From Thermomucor indicae-seudaticae (lineage: Eukaryota; Mucoromycota; Mucoromycetes; Mucorales; Lichtheimiaceae), in the NCBI GenBank assembly GCA_000787465.1, contig JSYX01000249.1, positions 1 to 47,794 of the forward strand: a stretch of 47,794 nt of DNA, given 5' to 3'. The notes below the pieces were generated by a model. The model was not told where the DNA came from and did not search any database. It saw only the letters and a program-made list of their open reading frames with translations. A program made the position numbers and the translations under genes. Below are positions 1-11,885 of this stretch, piece by piece (the first letter of the stretch is position 1; each line of letters opens with the position of its first letter).

Positions 1-1331
1 TCCTTACCATATGGCAGCGTAAAACATGTTTCTCATATGCGTAATGTTTAATCGTATGTTAGCGCAAATTCGGCTTGCAGTTGATGTAAAATGTATTCCG
101 AGTGACGCAAATGTTCAATAAATAAACAGTATTTGCACTTAAACAAACAAACTTACTTCCATGCTCGCGTCTTTTTGGCGAAAGTATTTTTAGCCTTTGT
201 TCCTGTTCCTGCGGCTACTAAGATTGACCGTTCGTCAGAGCTGATTAGTAGTTCATTTGAGTGCGATTACTTAATCCGGTAAAGGAGAGCCATAACCTCG
301 AACAAGGAGGGGACAACTTATGGTTTCCAAGGTGGATACCAAAAGCTTAAAGTGCCCGCGCGACATATCGATAGGGTCCGTGGCGAAGGGTAACCTTCTT
401 CGTGGAACCTTGGTACTTCGCGTCCCACAACTATTCAACCATTCTTCAGTAATCTTGTCTGTATTCACGTCATCGATGGGACTTGGTACTTACCTCCCCA
501 GCGGGAGGGCGTATAGCCCCATCTTTTTGCAGCAGCATCTGCATCAGGGGCTTCCAAGAAGTGACCGGTTTTAAAAAAAAATACGCACCGCGGAGGACTT
601 GAAGCGATGCAACAACTGGCTGGCCTTATGAAACGGATCAGCAACAATGCCTTGTTTTATGGGAGAACAGATATACTTACTATGCATAAAGCAGGGAGCA
701 CTTACACCGAGAAGGGTCGGGACAGAGGTCATGCAGGCTAATGGAAGGATCAGTTAGTGATTCTTCAGATCATGCGAAATGTCAAGCAACTTACCCGGGA
801 CAGAGTCGAGGACAAAGCCAAAAAGAAACGCACTGCACTTGTCTTCTTATATGCCCTTTTTTTTCCTTGCATCGTTTCAAACGCTGACGCAAGCCATTTC
901 TCTGTTCGAATCTTCATATTGACATCAAGTAGCTACGCATGACAAGGAACCACTCCTCTTCCGCGTAATCTTAACGCAACCAGTCGAACGCACGGATGTA
1001 TACCATAAGCCTTGTGTAGCGCATAAGGTTTCTACATCACAGTGCAAAAGTCACAGTAAATCCCGTATCGAACCATGGCATTAACTTGACGCGCACATTA
1101 CCGACGAGGGCGCCAAAAAAGTTATAAACCCTGTATTTCTTCGCACGAATATCCCATGATGCCTCGGATAGCTGTAACCCATTGTCATTATAGGTGGACG
1201 CACCAAGGCGCCGAAAGCTTTTTTTCATTTAAGTACTTTTCAATTTTTTTACGGATAAAGGATGATACAGAAGGGTACTAAAACAGATGGACAGAGGATG
1301 CAGTAGTTGCAGTAAGGAAAAACGAAACTTT
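1..1331. other. Gene-free left end of window
   Basis: I see no supportable gene here. The open frames are short, lack recognisable motifs and overlap on both strands. The stretch near 357-385 matches a dispersed repeat also seen near 46020. The end adjacent to 1332 is the 3' flank of the sulfide:quinone oxidoreductase gene on the minus strand. Confidence 0.5.
357..385. repeat. Dispersed repeat, copy A (short match)
   Basis: This stretch has the same core as copy C at about 46018-46048, with only a few transitions between them (core reads CGCGCGA-ATATCGATAGG-TC-GTG-CG). Read on the minus strand both copies give a similar short peptide (TDPIDMSRG versus TDPIDISRG). The copies are diverged and their ends are not defined, so this may be a fragment of an old transposon. 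Confidence 0.4.
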
Positions 1332-2966
1332 TTACTGGTTGCTGCTGGAGCGCAAAGGAGCCAGAGCCTTTCTGACACCACCTGGACCAGTCCAGGTACC
1401 CTTGAGAAGACCGTTCCAGTAGATGGAAGGAATAATCTATTTCATTCACTCAATCAATACCATTTCTTATAAAACTCTAAACACTTGAACGTACCTCCTT
1501 GTTCAGGAACTGAGCAACCTTGCTGATCTGTCGCTGGTCAACTGGGAAAGTCTCCATGGGCTGACCGGTGTAACCCGAGAATTCAGCCAGGATCAGTTGC
1601 TCGCGGCCCACAATCAGAGGGCAGCTGGTATAGCCATCGTATTCAGCCTGGTCACCAGTGGATTTGCCTTCCAATTCCGCAAGCAGGTTGGCCTTCAAGA
1701 CACCCGATTCACCGGTAATAGCCGCTGCCGTCTTGGACGTTGGCAGCGACGAGCAGTCGCCCAAAGCAAACACGTTCTTGTACCTGTTGTGACGGAGCGT
1801 CTGCTTGTTGACATCCACAAAACCAGCAGCATCAGCCAACTTGGACTCCTTAATGAACGTGGGAGGGCCCTGAGGCGGGGCAACGTGCATAAAGTCGTAA
1901 TCGAACGTCTTCAGTTCCTTGGTAGCATTGTTTCTAAAGATCGCCTTGCGGTCGTCTGGCTTGATCTCGATCAATTCGTGCTGGAAGTTGACGTTGATGC
2001 CACGTTCATCGGCCAACTTTTGCAAGACTTTGCCGTAATAGTCCACACCAAAGATCTTGCCCGCGCTCGTGTTGTAAATGACGTTGGTCTTGTCGCGTAC
2101 ACCCTGGTTACGGAAAGCTTCTTCGGCCAGAAAGACAATCTTGGTAGGTGCACCAGGGCACTAAAGAACCAAATTATCAACGAATCGTTCTTCACAACAC
2201 CAATGAAACTCCACTATACTGTTACCTTCAAAGGAGTGGCGGGGAAGGTGAAAATAGCATTACCACCCTTGAATTCTTGGATAAACTTGTACGTCTTTTG
2301 CACACTCTCGGCGTCATAGTTGGAAGTGACGCCGTTCTTGCCCAAGGTCTCCTTGAGACCCTTGATCTGGTCCCAGTTGATCTGAATACCAGCCGCAACC
2401 ACGAGGTAATCGTAGCCGATCGTTTCGCCGTTGCTCAATCCAACGCTGTTGTTGTCTGGGTCAAGACGGATGACGCGCTGCTGAATCCATTCGGCATTCT
2501 GAGGAATCAATGACGCCATGGGGCGCTGACTCTCGCTAAAGTCCTTGAGACCACCGCCGACATAGGTCCAGAGAGGTTGGTACTTGTATTTCACGAGGTT
2601 AGCACCTGTCCAAGCAAAACCGCCGGGGGAGTCGTTCATTAACAGAAAGACTTACATAGTGGTACTGAGCAGGGTCAATAATGGCCACCTGATTCTTTCC
2701 GAGCACCTTCGAAAGCGTGGAAGAAACTAGAAATAGAGTCAGTAGGTGGGGATCGCGGGCGACGAGACGCGTATAACAAACAGCACACACACACCTGACA
2801 GACCGCCAGGACCTGCACCGACAACAACGACCTTGTACTTTTTGTCAGGAGTGACAGAAGTCGCAGCCGAGACCTCGGTCGCAAAAGTACGACGGCTCAG
2901 AGCGCAAAAGCGTGAACGCGTAGCAGAAGCCAGCATCATATTGCGTAATAGGAAAGAAAGGGACAA
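1332..2966 (-). CDS. SQOR/HMT2-like: Sulfide:quinone oxidoreductase, mitochondrial (type II SQR)
   Basis: This FAD flavoprotein of the inner mitochondrial membrane oxidises sulfide and passes the electrons to ubiquinone. Five exons join in frame: 2795-2966, 2656-2726, 2226-2582, 1495-2160 and 1332-1436, giving 456 residues. The basic N-terminus (MLASATRSRF) looks like a mitochondrial targeting sequence; starts at 2966 and 2939 are both possible. The FAD-binding GAGPGG lies at residues 50-55. Cysteines at about 201 (CPGAP) and 380 (YTSCPLIV) match the redox pair of the human enzyme, and a GDC motif is at 334-336. The C-terminal exon contains the family's YWNGLLKGTWTGP tail. Intron 2 has a strong branch site (GCTAAC) and uses the AG downstream of it. 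The gene is intact and of normal length for type II SQR. Confidence 0.95.
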
Positions 2967-3500
2967 ACTTTCGAGAAAACAAAAAGATCCACGCTTTTAC
3001 ATCCAATCGGTCAGGATTGCGCAATTTTCTGATTCTGAGTTGCAATTTCTTTCCACAAAGGAAACACCTGGCGAATCCAAGCGGAAGTCAATGCGCCCAT
3101 CAACTTGAGGTTTTACCATGAATAAGCGCGCATGCATGGGTTGAATGATACGAAACGTATGCTGCGTCTGCGGTAATACTATCGACTCCACACGATTTCT
3201 AGTACCGGAAAACCCAGCTCAATCAGATAAGCTGGTCGAGTCCTTTCATAGACGTTGGTGAGGTCGAAACTCGTTCTACATTAACCCGACCAGAATGGCT
3301 GGCTTTCGAAAAGGCATGGATGCCTGCCTCTTTTTGCAATCGCCAATCCCCCCTCCTAGTCTGCTTGACTCTTTCATTGATAAGCTTCTGTGCAAACCAG
3401 CAGCATTCGAGTTCTTCCACTACAGGTTAGCGGTACAGTACGTTGACAAACCTTTACGTAAGAGAGCTCAGACCAGAGAGTACGTAACACATCCTGAGCA
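2967..3500. other. Intergenic, 5' flank of the SQR gene
   Basis: This stretch holds only short open frames with no recognised motif. It should contain the promoter of the minus-strand SQR gene next to 2966. No clear promoter element can be named. Confidence 0.4.
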
Positions 3501-4132
3501 ATGAAAGGTTCTTTGTGGCACGTCAAGCAAAGAGTTTTCGTGATCCAATACCCATCAGGCATGCAAAACTTTCCGAGGGAGCGCCTCATCTTCTCATCTA
3601 CTTTTTCATACGATGGTTTATTTCATGCAATATGGCAACGCGCTAATATTCTCCGTGTTGCGCGGCGCGTTGGCACTCGCCGGTCTGTACGGAATTCCGT
3701 ATCACTTGATTTACTGCGCTGGCTTCGCTTGACGTGCTCCACTACTACTACTACTACGGCGGTCGGTCGAGTGGATATCTCAACTGTTTGCCTGCTTGTT
3801 CCCTTGACCCTACAACCACGTTGCGGCTATGCATGCTGCACAGTGACTGTAGCGACCATGGTGGGAAGCATCGTTAATGGGCAGTCCGTGAACAACAAGG
3901 ACATGTCCCGTGCCATTTTGCAAGACAATGTGACCAAGATGCTCGATCAAGTCCGTCGACATGGCCAGTGGATCTTTTTTTTTGCCATTAGCCTTTGGAT
4001 TTCGACGAATGGATGGATCCTATCAGGAACCAACGGGTCTCATTTGCGAAAAGATGATGCCGGTTTTGTCGCGTACGTTTACGGTCGCGGCTGGTGCTTG
4101 CCTTCCCTCACGAGTACCACTATCAAAGTGAA
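3501..4132 (+). pseudogene. Coding-like fragments with conflicting frames, unidentified
   Basis: Three stretches look coding but do not share one frame. A frame from ATG 3613 encodes a hydrophobic segment (VLRGALALAGLYGIPYHLIY) and stops at 3730. A frame from ATG 3858 runs through VNGQSVNNKDMSRAILQDNV and QVRRHGQW to a run of nine T at 3975-3983. After the T-run, the frame of the first segment reads PLAFGFRRMDGSYQEPTGL and ends at a stop near 4130. Removing one T would join the last two parts. A conventional gene needs both an intron (possible donor near 3683, acceptor near 3853) and a frame correction. I do not recognise the family. It may be a real gene with a sequencing error, or a decayed gene. 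Confidence 0.35.
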
Positions 4133-4235
4133 AGAAAAAAGCCAAGAACAACAAAACTGTTTCCATTTGTTATATATGTACAATACTGTGTATATCGGGT
4201 ATAATGACAACAAAAAAGAGAAAATGTTGGGTAAG

Positions 4236-6917
4236 TTAGAGAGTACTTGAACGAGTGTAAAACAAATAATTGGGTGGAGCTTGCTGTTGTTGTTGTGTGG
4301 TAAATGAGGTATTGCGACGCTTAAAGACTTGCTCCTCTATCTCGCGCTCCTCCAGTTGCTCTGATGGCAACAACACTGCGCGATCAATAGCGGATGGCAG
4401 ACCTGATATGTAACAGTCAGCTATAGATAAGTCAACTCAATCAATCCATCAATGAATGAAGAGAGACAAACCTCGATGGCGTCCTCGATACATGAGCAGG
4501 ATGAGAACCAGCTTACTCAAGGTGTGGTATTGGGCAGCCTGGGACGTACTCGTGTTGGGGTATCCAGTCGAGGCACCGACATTGCCAAACGCAGAGACGC
4601 ACTCATAAATGACCGTGGCCATCGTAATGGGCGAAGGCGACATGATGTTTTGCGACTCAATCACGCAGATCGCAAAGATCCCGCTAATCACCCAGCATAT
4701 ATCGCTCGTGAGTTGGCGCTGGATCTGGGTGAGCACAAAGAAATCAGGACCACGGAGGAACTTGCGCGACGTTGTCATGACACTATTAATTGTCGGATGG
4801 CGTCGAAGCCTCATGAAGGGTGCAGGGCCCCTGAGATCTGACTCGCTGAACTTGACGTCCTCGAGCTCGTTACCACGGTAAATACCAAGTGCACGTTCCT
4901 ATGCATCGTCATCGGTCATGAGTTTCAGATATAAAAAAAAAGATCTCGAGAGATGAGGCATACCTGATACACGTTACTGTTTCGCATCGAGATGGCCACG
5001 GGATACACGCTGATATACATGGCGACAATGTAAATGATTTGCGTTCCTGGATTGAGATCGCCCAAACTCAAGACGGAAAAGCCAGCTAGACAGACACACA
5101 CACAAGGATTAAGAAAAGAAAATAAAGATGAGAGTGTGGATCAATCCGTGTTGTTTTTTACCATTCCGAGTAGCGACGGATTGGAACAAGCCATCCAGGA
5201 CACGCGAGCCCCACGTCAAGTCCTCTGTCACCGGCAACCAAAAGTTGAGGGCCAAAAAGCAGACGAGTTCAAGGGCTGTGATACAGATCAAGATGATCAA
5301 CAGCCACCAGGTCTGGGTCGACGGGAACAGGGTCGTGTAGCATCGACGCGGGTGGTCGAGCAGATACCGCAGGGTCTCGCGGCGCATGGTCTGCGAGTGC
5401 GGCGTCAGCTTGTACATGCACCATATGATGAACCGCAGCAAAATCGCATACGCCGTGTTGCCCGCCAGAATGAGGAAAATACAGATAAGTAACGGAACAG
5501 GTGCATTCTTGAATGGCACCATGCTCGCATCGAGATTCATCAAGCCCAGATTGTTGAACCCGGACAGACCCACAAAGAAGCAAAAGAACCACGGTTCCAC
5601 GGGACCATTCGTGTTCGACGTCGCCAGCACTTTCTGCGCGTACGATGAGCAGGCGACGTAGATCCGAAGTAGAAACGCAGCCACGACCACAATGCCAATG
5701 TAGTAACAGGGCACGAGATGTGACAACATGTCCAGGGCTCGATACTCGGCACCGCCAATGCGGTACCGCTGCTGTCTCGTCAGCTGGCGCTTGTCAATCG
5801 GCTGCCGCATGATCTCCTCAAATTCGGCTTCATCGTAGTCTTCTTCGTCGTCGTCGTCCGAATCCAAAAGGGTATCGGTCATGGCATGATGCGGGTCGCC
5901 AGCAATCTTCTGCATCAACTCTTCGAATCGACGCTCTTGCTCCAGTCGTCGACGAGCCAGTTCCCGCTGCTGCTCCACGTTGCCTGCAAAGGCGATGCCT
6001 TGTGTGCCTGCGTTCTCTTCCATGAAAGCTTCTGCTGCTGCTGCTGTTGTTGTTGTTGTCGGGTTGCCGCTGGTTCCATCAGCAATGGCAGACGGTGTAG
6101 AAGCGACACGCTGCAGATCATCGTCTGTGGCTCTATGTTGTCGTCTCTGAAGCCCCGTGTCAAACGGATGCTGTGACGTTTGTTTGTCCAGTGAGAGCGC
6201 GTCGATGCGATGATCAGTGCCTGCCGCTGCAGCTGCCAGCGCTTCTGCTTCCCGTTTATCCCACAGAGCGTTTTGTTCTTCACGAAGCTGGCGAAAGTAT
6301 TCGCGGATTTCACTGGGACTCGTCATCCACGTGGACATGGAACGGCGGCGACGGGGTTTCCGGTCTTTGACGGCTCCTGGTACAGGCGTCGACACGGTCG
6401 ATGAAAATGACATGCAACGACGACGACTCTGATTTGGCGAAGTCGCGGTTGATACGGATTGAATGGTCTTTCGTCGTTTTAAACCCAACTCCAGATCGTC
6501 ACCAAGCTTCTTTTGTTGCAGGCGCTCCTTGCATCGACTTTCTTCCCGTATGCGTCGTGCTTTGTTGAACAAGAGAATGTCTTCGAATCGTTTTGAAAAA
6601 TAATGCTTCCGGACGATGAGTACAATGTAGGATATTAACACGTGCGAGCTGAAGAAGGAGCAAAAGAACAAGACAAGCATTTGGTAGGTGGACATCTCTG
6701 ACATGGCGATGGTATTCAGACCGGTATTGGTAGATCCAGTGGTCGCCATGAAAAGTGCATCGACATAGTTCCAGTGCGTTCCAGGTTGGCAGTAGTAAAG
6801 CCCAGAGGCGACAAAGATCAAGAATCCAATATAAAAGTAGTGTAGTTCGATAAAGTGCACCCTTGTATCCCAGAACCGCGCAAGGGAATCTCGCGCCGCC
6901 TGCCAGATACGGGCCAT
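4236..6917 (-). CDS. TRK1-like: TRK-type potassium transporter
   Basis: This plasma-membrane K+ uptake protein belongs to the TRK/KtrB superfamily. Four exons join in frame: 5162-6917, 4964-5085, 4472-4898 and 4236-4402, giving 823 residues. Four selectivity-filter P-loops are visible: GSTNTGLNT (about 61-69), GLSGFNNLGL (about 450-459), SVATRNAGFSV (about 581-591) and SAFGNVGASTGYP (about 728-740). Each is flanked by hydrophobic membrane segments (M1-P-M2 repeats). Between the first and second repeats lies a long hydrophilic loop (about 120-400), rich in Arg, Ser and acidic residues as in fungal Trk proteins. Its basic SRRR and RKPRRRRSMS stretches could be phosphosites. The tail is Gln-rich (FTTQQQQQAPP). 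The start at 6917 sits just before the first conserved membrane helix (YFYIGFLIFVASGLYY). The gene is intact. Confidence 0.95.
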
Positions 6918-7700
6918 CGAATACTCACTATGATTGTGGTAAAGTAAAACAAAAGGTTGTTTGTGAAAGAGAGAAGAAAAAGATTCTTAAAAGGTGGGCT
7001 CTCCTCTCCGATATCGGGCATCGAATTTTAAGGCCGGTTTTTTCCCGGGACAAATGGTGTGCCGTTAGAAAAAGGCAAACTTCAGGCAGGTGGTACGTTT
7101 TTACCCAAAATGGCGCGTAAAACTTTTTTTCTTTTCCAGCTTTCTACGCCCAGCAGCTGTTCAGCTTTAGAGGTGCCCAACTTGCAATCATTGTCCATAG
7201 GATAACTTGGCCTTTTCCTGAGACAAATAAAGTTCATTGTCCCATTTGTAGTAAAGCAGTGCTGGATGCACGACTGGCCCTACCGTGCAGTCGTACGGAT
7301 AATCTGTCGGACCTTGTAGAAGTTGCAGAATCCATTGATCTGGGAAATCTGAATTGCTTGTTCAGTTCACACGACCAATGCGTTACAAACAAAGCTTACC
7401 CTTTTCTTCAGGATCTTCCGTAAGTAAAATATGAAACAATGATATTACGTTTTAAACTTAGTTCAGTATTAAATTCATTCGCGTTTGAAAATGGGGTAAG
7501 ATCAGATACTGGTTTTTGAAAAATGTTAGCGCTGAGTGTTGAGCATATTTGCGCCAACTACAAAGTCAAGTTTGTAGATGGAAAAGGGGCCAACATATAC
7601 AGTGCCATAAATGCTCTGCGCTGAAGTACTCACCCAACTCTTTGTCTCTTTCATAGCAAACTTGCTTGTAGTGTTGACGCCGAGTCGAAGAATGTGACCT
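6918..7700. other. Intergenic, 5' flank of TRK
   Basis: No gene is supported. The 100 bp upstream of the TRK start (6918-7020) should hold its promoter. Beyond that the sequence has only short open frames without motifs. Confidence 0.4.
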
Positions 7701-7718
7701 ACCGGTAACCATAAACAC

Positions 7719-8283
7719 CTAAATCTCTCGCGAGAGAGAAACCGTATTCGTAACGGCTGTCGAAGGGATATTCTGCCTGGACACACGGGTAAATTCTGCC
7801 AGTCGTCCTGTTCCTCGCCAAACCGATTCAGCAATCCACATCATGTTTTTACTGACATTTATATCCCGCTGCCATAGCATCGAACAGCTTTTACAAAAAA
7901 GCATGCCATGGTGTTTGATAAAGTCTGGAGTAGTCAATTTGTGCAGTGAATGCATGTGGCAAGAATGACATATCTACATATTACAGAACGACTAGCGGCT
8001 TGTGTGTCTACGACGAAGGCCTACGCACCTGTGAAGTAAGATATTCATCTACATCAACCACGACCAACTCTCCCCTTTTTTCACGCCTCTTCAAAATCGT
8101 TCGGCAGGCTCCTACTACACCTGCGCGGATCCCCTTCATTGCTTTTGATGCTCCTTTCCTGGACATCCTGTCTCTAAATACAACAGGCGGAAGTTTCCCC
8201 TGTCCAGTAAGTTCAAAAGGCGATGCTTTCCATTTTCTGAAGTCTGTTGCACACGCTGGGTGGATCTAACTGCTGATTGGGGC
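7719..8283 (-). pseudogene. TnpB/Fanzor-like nuclease relic (C-terminal part)
   Basis: The minus strand carries, in order, pieces that fit the C-terminal half of eukaryotic TnpB-like (Fanzor/OrfB) proteins. A fragment from about 8262 down reads KLPPVVFRDRMSRKGASKAM and then VVGACRTILKRREKRGELV. VDVDEYLTSQV lies at 8027-8062, matching the DEYxTSxxC block. After stops and a frame change come a CxxC pair (CKSC, 7885-7896) and WQRDINVSKNM (7842-7874), the RuvC-III signature, followed by IAESVWRGTGR. The first zinc-finger cysteines are disrupted and stop codons interrupt the frame, so the gene is dead. An open stretch at 8929-9168 on the same strand may or may not belong to it. Assignment rests on motif order; I could not run a profile search. 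Confidence 0.6.
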
Positions 8284-8928
8284 GGGCTTCTAAAGACAAA
8301 AAACATGTCAGAGCTAGCAACGATAATCGAAACAGCTTTAATAGAATACAGCACCTGAACGACCTACGAACTTTCCTCTTCTTCCTTCTTTTCCAACGCT
8401 TTCGGTTCTTTTTGGTATGCTTTCTCTTCGTGGGGTGTCGGAAGTGGGGTGTCCGTAGCCGAGGCCTTCTGTCGAATAAGGGCACCATATCCTCGACAGA
8501 TAATCGCCTTCAGTCACTTTAGTCACCAAGTTGACATTCAACATGTATGGATGGTTATCCAATAAGTCAAGGCTGGAAATGGTTTTAGAACAGAGTCAGT
8601 GAAGGGATTTGTCAGGGTCTTATATCAGGTCAAAGGTTCGGAGCAGTTTCAATTCATATTCAACTGGCGTGTCATTGTCTCTGATACAGAGCTAAATTTG
8701 AATAAGTCGTAATGCCTGCGTATGCTTAATTCACTGTTCCACTTACGCCTGCTACAATTTTCCATGCGCTTGTGATGTTTGCCGGCACCATATTTGATTC
8801 TTTGATTTTGTACGTTTCCATGAAATGCCCTTCCCACTTGTTTCAGTCGCATGGCTCAAGTAAAGAACGCTGTCCGGCGGGTGATGCGTCGACTAGGTCA
8901 AATATTGAGGACAGACCGGAGCTAGTAG

Positions 8929-9168
8929 TTAATAGAAGTCGGTCAATAGTCCGGGCAGTATGGCTAAATCGTCAAGAAGAGCGCACCTCATCAGCTTGTA
9001 TTCGTCTGAAGAAAGTTTTTGTCCACGTTTATACTTTTCATGAATCTCCAAACCGGCTCGCTTGATTACGGTTCCAATAGGCAACAAAGCCAAAAGACGA
9101 TGACGCGGCACCCCCCCCGCATGACGAATCACCCAACCGTAGCAAATGGGGTCCAGCCCGTCCAACAC
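8929..9168 (-). other. Unclassified coding-like open frame, 79 codons
   Basis: The frame encodes a mixed hydrophobic/charged peptide (GVPRHRLLALLPIGTVIKRA then KYKRGQKLSSDEYKLMRCAL) with a composition typical of protein. No family is recognised and no convincing splice partners were found. It lies upstream of, and on the same strand as, the TnpB/Fanzor-like relic, so it could be an N-terminal remnant of that element, or chance. Confidence 0.25.
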
Positions 9169-9325
9169 AATTGCACATTGCGATCTTGTCGGTGCAAAGG
9201 AAGACGTTCACACAGGTTTGCCCGCTTCGAGCATCACGACAGGGGGGGTTAACGTGAATCGATGGAAGACAAGAGTATCTTTAAGAAAAGAAAAGGGCAA
9301 GGAAGAGGTCAAAAATGTGCTTTCC

Positions 9326-9500
9326 TGTCCATTTTATACGGTCTCATGATGTCAGCATCAATTTTCATGCGACTTGTCTGTCTTTGCGCGTCATCGAAAA
9401 CCTTTCAGTTGTTGTTGTTGTTGGCTATATGGCGCCTCGTTTATATCCGGTTTGGACAGTATGTATAGCAAGTCAAACAAGAAACAATCACGTTGGAATA
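9326..9500. repeat. Dispersed repeat, copy B
   Basis: This copy aligns in order with copy C (45791-46050). Shared blocks are GTCCATTTTATACGGTCT, GTCAGCATCAATT versus ATCAGCATCAATT, GTCATCGAAAA, TTGGCTATAT and CGGTTTGG. Copy B carries an extra GTT run (GTTGTTGTTGTTG) near 9408-9422. No coding capacity or terminal repeats could be defined, so the element type is unknown. Confidence 0.55.
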
Positions 9501-9960
9501 AGGCGGACCGATCAGCCAAATTCTCTCCGGGGAACGAGACGTTGCAGTTCCATGTTTTTCTCATGATCATCATTTTGCTGAGGGCAGACATGATTCGCTC
9601 GAAATATGTAGAAAACACGATGATTAGAAACAAGCGAAAACCACAGAGGAATACAAAGATGCCTTGTTGCAATTGTGAACGCTGGATGACAGCGCATACA
9701 ATGATTTCAAGTTAGAATTAAGTGACATACCGAGGCGTGTATGGTCAAAAGCTAGCAGGGACTATGACAGTGACCGCAAATAACTTGCATGCGGTAGATT
9801 AGCTACAACCACGAAATGTTTCATTAACATGTCCCATCGTTGCCCCATCTTTAACGCCCCGCTTCGATATGCGCAAAAATTTCAAATCACGATCATGCGA
9901 AAGGGGTTCCGCTCGCGTGCCCCCCCCCGCACAGTTCCGGGCTTGTCTTTTGACTTGGAA

Positions 9961-9979
9961 TCCTCTCTCTCTCTCTCTC
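9961..9979 (+). repeat. CT microsatellite abutting the PP2A B55 start codon
   Basis: A (CT)n tract runs to the base before the ATG at 9980. In fungi such pyrimidine tracts often lie just upstream of translation starts and may mark the transcription start region. That role is inferred from position only. Confidence 0.7.
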
Positions 9980-11799
9980 ATGACGGCAGACAGCGAAGAT
10001 GGTTGGAGGTTTGCGCAATGCTTTGGGGATAAGACTGATTCTATCAATGTCACCGAAGGTAATCTGTGTGTGAATGGCAAGCACATGCTTTGTTCCTTTT
10101 TTAACGCTTGCTTGCCTGGGCACAGCTGATATTATATCGACCGTCGAGTTTGACCAGACCGGTGACTATCTAGCGACCGGTGACAAGGGCGGACGCATCG
10201 TATTGTTTCAGCGAAGCGATACCGTATGTGTGAACAAGTGAAAAGAAGTAGAAGGACAACCGAGTTCATTCTCTAGATAATATACGTCAGAAACAAAACG
10301 TCGAGTATCGGTTTTATGCAGAGTTTCAGTCTCATGAGGCCGAATTTGATTATCTGAAAAGCTTGGAGATTGAAGAGAAAATAAACAAGATTCGATGGTG
10401 CAAGAGAACGAATGCAGCTCATTTTCTACTATCCACCAACGGTAACATCGTTCTTGGTGGTGCGGGTGGAATTGCTTTGCTGATGCATATCGAAACTCAA
10501 AAGACAAAACCATCAAGCTGTGGAAGGTGTCTCCCAAATCCCTCAAAGTCATTGCAGAATCCAACTTGGGTGATGGCCCACAACCCGTGGCCGCAGGCAT
10601 CCGGATACCAAAACTGACGCATCGTGAGACGATCATTTCTGCTGTGCCGCGCCGCATTTATGCCAACGGTATATGTATATTACCTCCGAACCGCTTCTTC
10701 TTCTTCCTAACAGATGATTGCTATTTAGCTCACACATACCACATCAATTCTATCTCTATCAATTCCGATGGCGAGACCTTCATTTCAGGCGATGACCTGA
10801 GAATCAATCTCTGGAACTTGGATCGATCAGATCAAAGCTTCAGTAAGTTACCTCTCTCTCTTGGATGCTGTTGCCTTTATGAATATGTCAAACACATTGG
10901 GGTACAGATATTATCGATGCAAAGCCAGCCAACATGGAAGAGCTGACCGAAGTCCTTACGGCTGCTGAATTCCATCCGCAACATTGCAATTTGCTCATGT
11001 ATAGCTCCAGTAAGGGAACCGTGAAGCTCTGCGACATGCGAGAGGCTGCACTGTGCGACCATCACGCAAAGGGTAAGCCTATTGATTACACGAAACAATC
11101 TTGATCAGCGCTTTGGGATATGAGCAAAAAAGTTGGCCATTAGTCTTTGAGGAACCAGAAGATCCTGCGCGCCGGTCCTTCTTTTCCGAGATCATTCGAT
11201 CCGTATCCGATATCAAATTCAGCCATGACGGTCGCTATATCATGTCAAGGGACTATCTCTCGTTAAAGATCTGGGATATCAACATGGAAAAGCGACCCGT
11301 GCAAACTGTCTATATACACGACGAACTGCAATCCAAGCTGTGCGAGCTTTATGAAAACGACTGCATCTTTGATAAGTTTGAATGCCTGTTTAGCGGTGAC
11401 GACAGGTGAATGACGCCAGATCACGAAAAAGAAGGAAAAAGTGCGCTTATTCTATATATACCAGGCATATGATGACTGGCTCATACGGCAACACGTTCCA
11501 CATTTACGACCGTGACGGTAAATCGGACATTCAGCTCCGAGCAGATAGATCAGCCTTCAAGGCAAAGCGCGTGGGCCCACTCAAGGCAGCGCTACCTCGA
11601 AACTCAAATAACAATAATAGGTCACTGCTGGATGACAGCACAGAGTTTAGCAAAAAGATATTACATGCATCGTGGCATCCTCGAGAGAACACGATTGCCG
11701 TGGCGGCCACGAACAACTTGTACATTTTTACGTAAGTGACAGCTTGATGATCTTGGCAGGCCAAATGTTGTAACTTTGAGCTACGATAGTGACAAGTGA
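9980..11799 (+). CDS. CDC55/PPP2R2-like: Protein phosphatase 2A regulatory subunit B (B55/Cdc55)
   Basis: This WD40 propeller subunit directs PP2A to phosphoserine/threonine substrates in mitosis and signalling. Nine exons: 9980-10058, 10126-10227, 10277-10441, 10504-10668, 10729-10842, 10908-11072, 11144-11405, 11465-11731 and 11790-11799, giving 442 residues, close to the family's ~447. Hallmark B55 blocks are present: [105 protein letters not shown] and [10 protein letters not shown]. The exon 2 donor is the least certain: the strong GTATGT at 10224 breaks the frame, while a weaker GTGTGA at 10228 keeps it and adds two residues. The last coding exon is only 10 nt (TDK-stop). The stop lies 86 bp from the convergent S9 peptidase stop. 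Confidence 0.95.
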
Positions 11800-11885
11800 C
11801 AGGGCTTACTTGATAATTTGCAACACGGACATCTATTATTATTTTAATAGTCAGTCGGCTTTGTTGTTGTTGTTGTTGTTGTTAT

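Noticed and set aside
1597..2319. Long plus-strand open frame of 240 codons
   Set aside because: It is antisense to the well-supported SQR exons and has no motif; its openness follows from the codon use of the real gene.
5915..6313. Minus-strand frame with a polyglutamine run
   Set aside because: It is an alternative frame of TRK exon 1; in the TRK frame the same bases encode a Thr/Ala run within the hydrophilic loop.
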